Both the position numbers and the translations under genes were made by a program. This document shows positions 49,285 to 57,525 of a stretch of DNA of 64,000 nt, piece after piece. Origin of the DNA: Treponema sp. Lineage in GTDB: Bacteria > Spirochaetota > Spirochaetia > Treponematales > Treponemataceae. The stretch's first letter is position 1. Each line of letters begins with the position of its first letter. The notes beneath the pieces were generated by a model that did no database searches, was not told the origin of the DNA, and saw only the letters and a list, made by a program, of their open reading frames with translations. The DNA is taken from the NCBI GenBank assembly GCA_022010055.1, contig CP091737.1:62001-126000 (forward strand). Reading direction: 5' to 3'.

Positions 49285-49922
49285 TGTACGACATGATTAT
49301 CGGTATTGTTCCAAGAAATTGCGGTGAACTTTTGACCCACGCGGCTGTTGATGCCGGCGCTCAGGGCGGAACGATTTCCCGCGGAAAAGGAACAGCCGCA
49401 AGCACATTTCTTCAGATTCTTGGACTGGCGGATTCAAATAAAGATATAGTTTACGTTCTTGTTCCTTCTGAAAATACAAAAAAAAATTATGGATGCGATG
49501 GAAGAATCTTCTTCTGAAAAAAAACAGCCTTTTGGAATTTTGTTCAGTACAAAGGTTTCGCAGTTTGTAAAATCAGGAAAAATGACTGGAAAGGATGAAA
49601 ATATGACAGAAACAACACATCAGCTTATCACTATAATTGTAAATAAAGGCTATGCGGATGACGCGATGGCTGCGGCAAGGAATGCGGGCGCGACAGGAGG
49701 AACTATTCTTTCTGCGCGCGGAACTGCGCGTCCCGGCGATGAGACTTTTTTTGGCGTAGAGATTGTTCCAGAAAAAGATATGCTTCTTGTCCTGGCGGAA
49801 ATTCAAAGGCAAACCAGATTATTGATGCTGTAAAGGAATTGGACTGCCTTTCAAAGCCTGGAAGCGGAATTGTTTTTTCTAATCCTGCTGAAAATTTTAC
49901 GCTTCTTGGAAAGAATAAATAA
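49284..49922 (+). CDS. tandem P-II-like regulator, two frame breaks
   Basis: About 212 residues after repair. Two P-II-type ferredoxin-fold domains lie in one chain: MYDMIIGIVPRNCGELL ... AGAQGGTISRGKG, and HQLITIIVNKGYADDAMAAAR ... AGATGGTILSARG. As written, the frame breaks at about 49486 (extra A in a nine-A run) and 49800 (one A missing). The true C-terminus is SKPGSGIVFSNPAENFTLL. The stop overlaps the birA ATG by one base and its own ATG directly follows the DUF1538 stop. It probably regulates the DUF1538 protein, as P-II proteins do for AmtB; the effector is unknown. Confidence 0.82.
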
Positions 49923-50921
49923 TGACTGTAAAGGATTCCGTTTTTTCGGTTCTACAAAATTCAAAGACATATGACGGTTTTGTTTCAGGGCAGGAGCTGG
50001 CGGAAAGTTGCGGCGTTACAAGAACTTCTGTCTGGAAGGCGATAAACGCATTGCGTTCGGAAGGCGCCCAGATTGAAGCTGTGACGAACCGCGGCTACAG
50101 GCTTGTTTCAAACGATGTCTACAATGCCTCTGAAATACAAAGACACATTTCGGATAAGTCTGTAAATAAAATTTTTTGAAGAGCTGGATTCAACGAATAC
50201 GCAGGCAAAGCGGGATTTGGCGGAAAAAGATGCGAAATCCCTTCATAAGACTGTCTATGTCGCCGCAAGACAGACTGCCGGCCGGGGGCGGCTTGGGCGG
50301 CAGTTTTATTCACCGGAAGAAAGCGGAATTTATTTTTCAATTGTATTTGCGAATGGAAATATCACTGCTCCGGCTGTAATAACTGCTTCTGCTGGAGTCG
50401 CCGTTTCCCGTGCCCTTGAAAAAATCTACGGAGCGGACGCAAAAATAAAATGGGTGAACGATGTTTTTGTGGGCGGAAAAAAAGTTTGCGGAATTCTTAC
50501 AGAAGGCGTTGCGAACCTTGAAACAAGAGTTATTGAAGCGGCTGTTGTAGGAATTGGAATCAATATTGTAACGAACAAAAACCAGCCGGAAGAGCTTAAG
50601 GATATTGCCGGAAGCCTGATTTCTTCTTTTAAGAACCGAAGGCAGTCTGAGCTTTGCGCGGAAGTTGTAAACGAATTCCTTGCGATTATGGACGGCGGAC
50701 AGGAAGAGATAAAAAAATCAATGCAGGAATATAAAGACCGTTCCTTTTTGATTGGCAGGGAAATTGAAATTTCTCCAGTAATAAATTCGGAAGACAAAAA
50801 TTATAAATGCGTTGTTCAGGATATTACAGAAGACGCAAAGCTTGTGGTAAGACTAAAAAACGGCGAAATAAAAGCGCTTGATAGCGGAGAAATTTCCATT
50901 CATTCAAGAATCGTGGTATAA
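49922..50921 (+). CDS. birA: biotin-protein ligase / repressor BirA, one frame break
   Basis: About 333 residues. The N-terminal helix-turn-helix (LAESCGVTRTSVWKAINALRSEG) identifies the bifunctional type, which represses biotin genes. The ligase half has FEELDSTNTQAKRDLAE, the biotinyl-AMP loop GRGRLGRQFYSPE, KIKWVNDVFVGGKKVCGIL and VGIGINIVTN. One T is missing in the run at 50172-50177, so the protein stops after VNKIF; repaired, it reads VNKIFFEELDSTNT. Biotin genes are not in the window. Confidence 0.94.
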
Positions 50922-50961
50922 TGTCATTTACATTAAATTCTGGTTTTAATGCTGAATTTAT

Positions 50962-50981
50962 AAAACTCGACATTCGGGCTA
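50962..50981 (-). repeat. solo end of the palindromic repeat
   Basis: AAAACTCGACATTCGGGCTA matches the terminal inverted repeat of the palindromic family with one difference. No other part of the element is present. Confidence 0.6.
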
Positions 50982-51009
50982 TTTTAAATAACTAACTGGA
51001 AGGTACGCT

Positions 51010-52731
51010 ATGGCTGATGATTTTGAGGATGAGATAAACAAACTACTTGCGGATGTGGATGAGCATTCTGGTGATGACATGGAAATTTCCTCCGAATTTG
51101 ACCATAAAGATGACTCTTTTTCAATGAAGGATTTTACGCGCCGTTCAAGTCTGTTCAATACAAATGCGGAGCTGGCCGCGCCAAGAAAACGTTCTATTCA
51201 TGAAGTGGATTTAAGCCGCCGCCAGTTTGATGAGATTACAAAATTTACCGAAGAAAATTCTTCAAAGGTTTTTGATGATACAACTTATTACAAGACCGCT
51301 TTGACCGGCGAAAATGCTTCTGCGCAGCGGCTTCATCAGGTTCTTTCTAAATATTTAACCTGCCAGGATCCGAAGGACAGAACGGTTTACCGTCAGAATA
51401 TTATTTCGGCATATTGGGAGCTTGTGCGCGGAATGGCGCCTAAAATGGCAAACGTTAATTTGCCTATGCCAAAAAGAATGCTGGTTCGTTTTGGCGTGTT
51501 GCTTCCTTCGCTTTTCAGGCCGGAGCAGAAAGAATTCTTTTCAAGGATAATTTTTGAAAATACGACTGGCGAACCGGTTTTGTATGAGGACGAATGGTTC
51601 AGGGAAATTGCAAGCGGACGTCTTACAAATTCAATGACCGATGAAAAACGTACTCCAAAAAAAGCGTCGACTCAGGAAGAGGCGAACACGATGGAGCAGA
51701 ACAGGCTTCAGCAGCTTCAGTCAAAGAATTCTGGAAAAATGCAGGCGGCGGAAAACCTTGTGAATATAAAAGAAAACGAGCGGAACGTGCTTGAAGATGA
51801 ACTTCGGGAACGCCTGAAAGAGCTTTTTGAGCACAATACAATTCCGGGGCTTGAGCCGCACAAAGCTCCCTATACAGAATCCCAGCAGAGGCTTTTTGGC
51901 GAGATTACGGACAGGCTTCACAGACTTTCTAAAAATGGAAAGGAATATGTGCGCTGCCTTAAGGATTTTGAAGATGCAAAGGGCGTTTACGATAGCGTTG
52001 AAGGAAAACTTTCTGAACACAGCGGAAACCAAACCAGCGCCGCAGATACGGATGCGGTAAACATTGAGTTTGAAACTGTCCGTCAGATGGCAAAAATGAC
52101 GGTCGGACGACAGGGAAATCAGTTCCCGCTTTTTACGCGTGAATTCTACCACTGTATGGAACGTGGAACTGGAACACGCGAAAATGTAATCGATATTCTG
52201 CGCTGGGTTGAATCGATTGATCCGGGCGCATTCTGCCGTATTCACAAAAATGTTCCGAACCGCATTGTCCCTTACGTTCTGCTTCTTCCGACTTATGGAG
52301 ACCGCGGATTTTGCTGGGAGCCTTTTGACCGCTACAACAGAGTTACCAGCCGCGGACGAATCGTTGTTCCGATGTATCCGCGGGATTTAAAGATTGCTGT
52401 CCTTACTGCTGTTGCGGATTTGCGCTGGCAGGTTGCAAAAGAAAAGGCTTCGTATTACTGGATGGAGGAAGGTCTTACAGGTCAGTATTATCAGTATATT
52501 GACCGGCAGAAATTAAAAGGAGACCTTAAGGCGTTCTTTATTGAAGATTACGTTCTCTGGATGACAAAAGAATCAAACGGAGTTCAGCGTCTTGATAAGG
52601 AAGTCCGTGGAATTTTCTGGCGTAATATGCCGTATCCGGATGCCCTGAAGCAGGAATTGCGAAAGCGAAGTCTTGTTTATGATGAGCTCTGCATAAAAGA
52701 TAACAACCGCGCGATGAGCGACGGCTATTGA
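51010..52731 (+). CDS. unknown large conserved-type protein
   Basis: 573 residues, no domain recognised. It looks cytoplasmic with no signal. The N-terminus is acidic (EDEINKLLADVDEHSGDDMEI); about residues 215-290 form a coiled-coil (MEQNRLQQLQSKNSGKMQAAENLVNIKENERN). The C-terminal half (about 350-560) is compact and rich in Trp, Tyr and Arg (PYVLLLPTYGDRGFCWEPFDRYNRVTS is a conserved-looking core). GGAAGG upstream supports the start. A spirochaete-specific family is plausible but not verifiable here. Confidence 0.7.
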   Translation: MADDFEDEINKLLADVDEHSGDDMEISSEFDHKDDSFSMKDFTRRSSLFNTNAELAAPRKRSIHEVDLSRRQFDEITKFTEENSSKVFDDTTYYKTALTGENASAQRLHQVLSKYLTCQDPKDRTVYRQNIISAYWELVRGMAPKMANVNLPMPKRMLVRFGVLLPSLFRPEQKEFFSRIIFENTTGEPVLYEDEWFREIASGRLTNSMTDEKRTPKKASTQEEANTMEQNRLQQLQSKNSGKMQAAENLVNIKENERNVLEDELRERLKELFEHNTIPGLEPHKAPYTESQQRLFGEITDRLHRLSKNGKEYVRCLKDFEDAKGVYDSVEGKLSEHSGNQTSAADTDAVNIEFETVRQMAKMTVGRQGNQFPLFTREFYHCMERGTGTRENVIDILRWVESIDPGAFCRIHKNVPNRIVPYVLLLPTYGDRGFCWEPFDRYNRVTSRGRIVVPMYPRDLKIAVLTAVADLRWQVAKEKASYYWMEEGLTGQYYQYIDRQKLKGDLKAFFIEDYVLWMTKESNGVQRLDKEVRGIFWRNMPYPDALKQELRKRSLVYDELCIKDNNRAMSDGY

Positions 52732-52776
52732 TGCTTGCGCGGTGAACAAAAATATCAATAAAAAAGGCGGCGAATC

Positions 52777-53523
52777 ATGAAAAAAGAATGGTTTGAAGAC
52801 GAAAAATTCTGGGAATTCTATTCGCCTGTTATTTTTGATGAAAATCACTGGGCGGAAGCGTCTTCTGTGGCAAAGGCCGTTGCAAAGCTTGCGGGGCTTA
52901 AACCAGGGGCTTCTGTCCTTGATGCAGGCTGCGGTCCCGGACGAATCAGCGTTGAGCTTGCCCTTCTTGGGTTTAATGTTACAGGAGTAGATATAATCCA
53001 GTCTGAGCTTGATGCCGCTTCTGAAAGCGCGCTGGACGAAGGTGTTGAGTTAAATCTTTTGAATCAGGATTTAAGGAATTTTACAGCTGAAAACAAATTC
53101 GATTGCGCCGTGAACCTTTATACATCTTTCGGCTATTGCGAAGACAAGCAGGATGACTATAAAATCCTGGGCAATATCTATGATTCTCTTAAGCCGGACG
53201 GAGTTTTTATTCTTGAGTCGGTAAGCCGGGAAACTTCAATAATCAATTTTACGGAAGGCGAAGAATTTTTTCGTTCCGGAATAAAAGTTGTTACAAATTT
53301 TAAGGTTTCCGGCGCTTGGGAAGGGCTTCGCTCCGCATGGACGCTTTTTTTTCCTGATGGAAAAAAGATTGAGCATGAATTTGTGCAGAGACTTTATTCT
53401 GCGCCGGAATTAAAAGAAAAACTTTTAAAGACAGGTTATAAAACAGTTAAGGTTTATGGTGGCTACGAAAAACAGCCCTACGACCAGAACGCCGCAACGA
53501 TGGTTTTGGTCTGCAAAAAATAG
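52777..53523 (+). CDS. class I SAM-dependent methyltransferase
   Basis: 248 residues. Rossmann fold with motif I VLDAGCGPGRIS (about 46-57), VTGVDIIQSELD (motif II), and the NLYTSFGYCEDKQDD and LKPDGVFILESV motifs further on. Substrate cannot be predicted; family members act on small molecules or proteins. The unknown 573-residue protein precedes it. Confidence 0.85.
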   Translation: MKKEWFEDEKFWEFYSPVIFDENHWAEASSVAKAVAKLAGLKPGASVLDAGCGPGRISVELALLGFNVTGVDIIQSELDAASESALDEGVELNLLNQDLRNFTAENKFDCAVNLYTSFGYCEDKQDDYKILGNIYDSLKPDGVFILESVSRETSIINFTEGEEFFRSGIKVVTNFKVSGAWEGLRSAWTLFFPDGKKIEHEFVQRLYSAPELKEKLLKTGYKTVKVYGGYEKQPYDQNAATMVLVCKK

Positions 53524-53533
53524 CAAAATTGAA

Positions 53534-53739
53534 TAGCCTGAATATCGAGTTTTTTTTGCAAATTATGAAAGAACGCTCTCGGCAGATTTCCAATTTGCTA
53601 AAGATGGATTTGGCTCGCGCTACGCTTGTATTAATTCGGGTGCTCCGCACTTTAATTAATTTAATCGCCAAAAATCTTCACAAATTGTAAATCTGCCTGC
53701 GCTTTTATTCTTTTTACAAAAAACTCGAAATTAAGGCTA
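53534..53739 (-). repeat. palindromic TA-flanked repeat, copy 6
   Basis: A full copy in reverse orientation (TAGCCTGAATATCGAG...CTCGAAATTAAGGCTA). It lies between convergent methyltransferase and pyrE genes; its last bases CTA are the complement of the pyrE stop TAG. Confidence 0.92.
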
Positions 53740-54435
53740 AATAATCAATTCGGCCGCGCCGTACTGCCTGTAGTATTCGTCGATTGCGTTTTTAATTTCT
53801 GGCGTGATGATTTTTTTATCGCCGTTTGTGTAAAGCGTGTCCACAACATCAGCCATGGTTACAATCGCTTTTGCAGGGAATCCGTATTTTTCAGTTATTG
53901 TTTCCAGCGCAGATTTTGCTGAGTCGGCGGCTTTTTCCATTCTGTTAAGGCTTACAATTTCGCCGACAATTTTTATTCCGCCGGGAACTGATTCCTGGGC
54001 CTTTATTTTTGGATAAGTTTCGTCAATTGATTTTCCGGATGTTGTAACGTCTTCTATTATTACAACTTTGTCTCCGTCCTTTATTTTGTAGCCGAGCAGA
54101 GCGCCTTTGTCCGCGCCGTGGTCTTTTTCTTCTTTTCTGTCAGAGCAATATTTGATTTCTTTTCCGTAAAGCCTGGAATATGCTACAGCAGTCACAACAG
54201 CAAGTGGAATTCCTTTGTAGGCCGGTCCGAAGAAAACATCAATGTCATCGCCAAAATTGTCGTGAATTGCCTTTGCGTAAAATTCGCCGAGCCTGGCAAG
54301 CTGGCTTCCGGTTACATAAGCGCCTGCATTCATGAAAAATGGACTCTGGCGGCCGCTTTTTAACGTAAATGAGCCAAATTTTAAAACCTGGCATTCAACC
54401 ATAAAATCAATAAATTCTTTTTTGTACTGTTCCAT
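53737..54435 (-). CDS. pyrE: orotate phosphoribosyltransferase
   Basis: 232 residues. Adds PRPP ribose-phosphate to orotate in UMP synthesis. The N-terminal FGSFTLKSGRQSPFFMNAGA segment, FGPAYKGIPLA, catalytic-loop DRKEEKDHGADKG and PRPP-binding VVIIEDVTTSGKS are all present. No other pyrimidine genes are nearby. The stop codon comes from the adjoining palindromic repeat copy 6. Confidence 0.95.
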   Translation of the reverse strand: MEQYKKEFIDFMVECQVLKFGSFTLKSGRQSPFFMNAGAYVTGSQLARLGEFYAKAIHDNFGDDIDVFFGPAYKGIPLAVVTAVAYSRLYGKEIKYCSDRKEEKDHGADKGALLGYKIKDGDKVVIIEDVTTSGKSIDETYPKIKAQESVPGGIKIVGEIVSLNRMEKAADSAKSALETITEKYGFPAKAIVTMADVVDTLYTNGDKKIITPEIKNAIDEYYRQYGAAELII

Positions 54436-54500
54436 GCTTTTTAATTTTACATAAATTTCACTTTTTTTATGAATATCTTCTTTACAGGAAATTTTTTTGA

Positions 54501-54529
54501 TTAACTTGCACCGAATTATCGGATATAAT
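54501..54529 (+). promoter_or_regulatory. putative promoter of the CBM48-phosphatase gene
   Basis: TTAACT (54501-54506), 17 bases, TATAAT (54524-54529). Transcription would start at about 54537, the left end of palindromic repeat copy 7, so the repeat would form the mRNA leader. Confidence 0.45.
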
Positions 54530-54536
54530 TAAAAAA

Positions 54537-54742
54537 TAAGTTGAATATCGAGTTTTTTTTGTAAAAAGAATAAAAGCGCAGGCAGATTTGCAATTTGTGA
54601 AGATTTTTGGCGATTGAATTAATAAAAGTGCGGAGCACCCGAATTAATACAAGCGTAGCGCGAGCCAAATCCATCTGAGCAAATTGGAAATATGCCGAAA
54701 GCGTTCTTTCGTAATTTGTAAAAAAAACTCGAAATTAAGCCA
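54537..54742 (+). repeat. palindromic TA-flanked repeat, copy 7
   Basis: A full-length copy with diverged ends (TAAGTTGAATATCGAG...CTCGAAATTAAGCCAAATA), lying between a TATAAT box and the start of the phosphatase gene. Confidence 0.9.
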
Positions 54743-54778
54743 AATAAATATTTTTATAAATTATAAGGAGCAGGTTAA

Positions 54779-56008
54779 GTGGCGGTAAAAAGAATTTTCT
54801 TATGCGCGGTTTTTGCGATTTTAAGCGGTTTTTCGCTTTATGCAAAAAAAAATGTCCAGGTTGTAAATTATCAGCCGGAATTTGAATTGAATAAAGTCAA
54901 TAGAAGGCTTGGCTATCAATTGCTGGATGACGGAAAAATCGTTTTTGTTTTTGATTCTTCAAGATTCGGAATTAAAACGCCGAAAAGAGTCTTTCTGGAA
55001 GGTACGTTTAATGGCTGGGCAAAAAAGAACAGCGGCTGGGAGCTTGAAAAATATAAATTTTCAACATGGACTTATGAATGCAATCTTGAAGATGTAATGA
55101 TTCCAGGAAATTCGGGTTTTCCGGAATTTAAATTTTATGTAATTGCAGAAGTTGAGTATGAGGTTCGCATTGTTGAGGCAACCAGCATCCGTAAAAAAGA
55201 CGAGGTTATGGAACCTGCGATGCAAAATCCGTTCCCGGGTTTCCAGATGTCTACAAACTGTCTGATTCTTTTGCCGTCTGATAATCCTCAGGTTGTTATT
55301 GAAAACGCGAAAACTGCCGGAAAACTTAAAAAACTTAAGAGCTTCAATCTTGAAAATCCTGCGGATGTGGCGATGATTTCAAATTTCAGGCTTGTGCCGG
55401 GAACTACAAAACTTTTCCGCGGTTATCATCCGTATAAAATTTCCCGCCCTAATTATAACACAGAGGAAAAAAGAATCGCTCTTGTTAATAAGCAGCTTAA
55501 AGATAATGGAATAAAGTCGATAATTACGCTTTCCGGTGATGAGTCAATTGATATAAAGAAGGAAAAGATTTCAGTCTATGTAAGCGATATCCGTCAGGCG
55601 GGAAACCAGCTTTTTATAGATACGCATTACAACACTGTTTACTATGCTTCAAATTCAAGGGAATTTGGAAATATGATGGCGGAAGTTATAAGGTTTATCG
55701 GTTCGCATCCTGGCCCGTATTATGTTCATTGCCGTCTTGGAACGGATAGAACTGGAGTTGTAAGCGCTAATTTGGCGGCTCTTTGCGGCGCTTCGTGGAA
55801 TGAAATTGCTTCAGACTACCAGAGGTCAAATGATATGGGAATAAAAGAATTCCGCGACTACAGGCTGCTGCAGTATTCATTTGAAAAAATGCTTGGAAAG
55901 AAGATTTCAGAAATCGAGGATTTGCAGAAGGAAATTTCAGGCTATTACTTGCGTGAAAAATTCATTACTCAGGCGGAGCTTGATTCTTTGCTGAATAACC
56001 TTAAGTAA
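54779..56008 (+). CDS. exported CBM48-like / Cys-phosphatase fusion (laforin- or SEX4-like)
   Basis: 409 residues from GTG 54779, behind AAGGAG. A signal peptide (VKRIFLCAVFAILSGFSLYA) exports it. Residues about 45-140 look like a CBM48/AMPK-type glycogen-binding domain: KIVFVFDSS, RVFLEGTFNGWAKKN, FKFYVIAEVEYEV. The C-terminal half is a dual-specificity/tyrosine phosphatase with P-loop VHCRLGTDRTG (around 315-325; Cys and Arg present) and TLSGDES before it. Laforin and SEX4 pair the same two domain types to dephosphorylate glycogen or starch. The next gene, convergent, is a lone CBM48 protein. A glucan phosphatase role is inference; a protein or inositol phosphatase is possible. Confidence 0.8.
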   Translation: MAVKRIFLCAVFAILSGFSLYAKKNVQVVNYQPEFELNKVNRRLGYQLLDDGKIVFVFDSSRFGIKTPKRVFLEGTFNGWAKKNSGWELEKYKFSTWTYECNLEDVMIPGNSGFPEFKFYVIAEVEYEVRIVEATSIRKKDEVMEPAMQNPFPGFQMSTNCLILLPSDNPQVVIENAKTAGKLKKLKSFNLENPADVAMISNFRLVPGTTKLFRGYHPYKISRPNYNTEEKRIALVNKQLKDNGIKSIITLSGDESIDIKKEKISVYVSDIRQAGNQLFIDTHYNTVYYASNSREFGNMMAEVIRFIGSHPGPYYVHCRLGTDRTGVVSANLAALCGASWNEIASDYQRSNDMGIKEFRDYRLLQYSFEKMLGKKISEIEDLQKEISGYYLREKFITQAELDSLLNNLK

Positions 56009-56011
56009 AAT

Positions 56012-56042
56012 AAAAAACCGGCTGAACGGCCGGTTTTTTTTT
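56012..56042 (+). terminator. bidirectional terminator between the two CBM48 genes
   Basis: AAACCGGC / GCCGGTTT stem with a short loop; As on the left and nine Ts on the right let it serve both convergent genes. Confidence 0.85.
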
Positions 56043-56051
56043 GCAAAAGAA

Positions 56052-56369
56052 TTACTTTGTTTTTTTTGTAACGACAACAGAGTTGTCAGCATTTGAGTAA
56101 GGTGCTGGAATATACTTATCAGCTTTCCAGTCGTTTTCCCACTTATATCCGTCGAGCAAATAACGAAACTGATATTCTTTATCAACATCTAAAGTCAATT
56201 TTACAGAAAAAGAGCCGTCCTTGCCTTTTTTCATAGGTGTGTCCGTGCTGCTCCAGCTGTTGAAATCTCCTGCGATATTGACTGTTTTTGCACCCTGTGC
56301 TGCTTCTGAAGAAACTGTAAATGTAACATTACATTTGCCATCTTTTGAAAAAGTTTTCTTAAGTGACAT
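56052..56369 (-). CDS. stand-alone CBM48 (isoamylase early-set) protein
   Basis: 105 residues, a single glycogen-binding-type beta-sandwich: CNVTFTVSSEAAQGAKTVNI, AGDFNSWSSTDTPMKK (ligand-binding Trp), FRYLLDGYKWENDWKAD and a final SVVVTKK strand. No signal peptide, so cytoplasmic. AGGAGG seven bases upstream selects the start at 56369. Such solo CBM48 proteins exist in spirochaetes and other bacteria without a known role. It may bind glycogen. Convergent with the CBM48-phosphatase gene. Confidence 0.88.
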   Translation of the reverse strand: MSLKKTFSKDGKCNVTFTVSSEAAQGAKTVNIAGDFNSWSSTDTPMKKGKDGSFSVKLTLDVDKEYQFRYLLDGYKWENDWKADKYIPAPYSNADNSVVVTKKTK

Positions 56370-56575
56370 TCTTATTCCTCCTAAGAACATTTATAACTTA
56401 TATGATTATACTTTATTTTGATAAATGAAACAATGAAAAAATGAAATTTGTTTATATCCAGGAATTCCGGTTTCCTTCGTTTTGGGAAATTTTATGTTTC
56501 GTTTTCTGCAATGGATAATTTTTTTCATTTGTATTAAAATAAAGTCAGTATTTTGATTTTAAGGAAAATATTGGT

Positions 56576-57436
56576 ATGTTTAAGATTCTTGAAAAACGCA
56601 AGCTGTCGGAAGCTTCCGCAACTTGGTACATGAAAGTTGAAGCTCCGGAAATTGCCAGAAACCGAAAAGCCGGTCAGTTTATTATTCTGCAGGTTGACGC
56701 AGAGTTTGGCGAAAGAATTCCGCTTACAATTGCTGATGCAAATGCTGAGGAAGGCTGGATTGCCCTTGCGTTTCAGGCTGTTGGCGCGACATCCTACAAA
56801 CTTTCGCTTAAAAATGTCGGTGATGAGCTTGCCGCTTTGCTCGGTCCTCTGGGAAATCCTTCTGTAATTGAAAAAAAAGACGGGCCTGTAGTTGTTGTTG
56901 GCGGTGGTTTTGGCGTTGCTCCGTGTTATCCTATTGTTCAGGCTCATAAAGCAGTGGGGAATAAAGTGATTGTTGTGATTGCCGCGCGTACAAAAGATTT
57001 GCTTATTTATGTTGATGAAATGAAGGCAATTGCCGATGAGGTTATAATCATGACGGATGATGGCTCTGCCGGTCGTCAGGGTGTCTCAACAGTTCCGCTT
57101 AAAGAAATGTGCGAGTCTCAGACTCCGCCTGCGGAAGTTATTGCGATTGGACCTCCGATTATGATGAAATTCTGCGCGCTTACAACAAAACCATACAATG
57201 TTCCTACTACAGTTTCCCTGAATACAATCATGATTGACGGAACAGGAATGTGCGGCGGTTGCCGTGTTTCTATTGGCGGCGAGACAAAATTTGTCTGCGT
57301 TGACGGTCCTGAATTTGATGCGCATCAGGTTGACTGGGATAATATGATGATGCGTATGAAGTCTTTTAAAACAAGGGAAACGGAAGATTTCCACAAGTGT
57401 AAGCTTCAGGCTCAGGCAGACGCCCTGGCGAAATAA
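56576..57436 (+). CDS. nfnA: NfnA-type ferredoxin-NADP reductase subunit
   Basis: 286 residues. The small, FAD- and [2Fe-2S]-containing subunit of the NADH-dependent reduced ferredoxin:NADP oxidoreductase, an electron-bifurcating transhydrogenase. FAD domain (KAGQFIILQVD, RIPLTIAD), NAD domain (VVVVGGGFGVAPCYP), and the C-terminal cluster ligands in DGTGMCGGCRVSIG and FVCVDGPEFDAH. The partner subunit is the next gene. AAGGA upstream supports the start. Confidence 0.92.
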   Translation: MFKILEKRKLSEASATWYMKVEAPEIARNRKAGQFIILQVDAEFGERIPLTIADANAEEGWIALAFQAVGATSYKLSLKNVGDELAALLGPLGNPSVIEKKDGPVVVVGGGFGVAPCYPIVQAHKAVGNKVIVVIAARTKDLLIYVDEMKAIADEVIIMTDDGSAGRQGVSTVPLKEMCESQTPPAEVIAIGPPIMMKFCALTTKPYNVPTTVSLNTIMIDGTGMCGGCRVSIGGETKFVCVDGPEFDAHQVDWDNMMMRMKSFKTRETEDFHKCKLQAQADALAK

Positions 57437-57525
57437 AGGATGATTTCGCAGGCTCATTTTATACGCTGATTTATTTAAATATGCGGTTGCTTTGAGTCTG
57501 GCGAAATGAATTTTTGGAGAATTAT

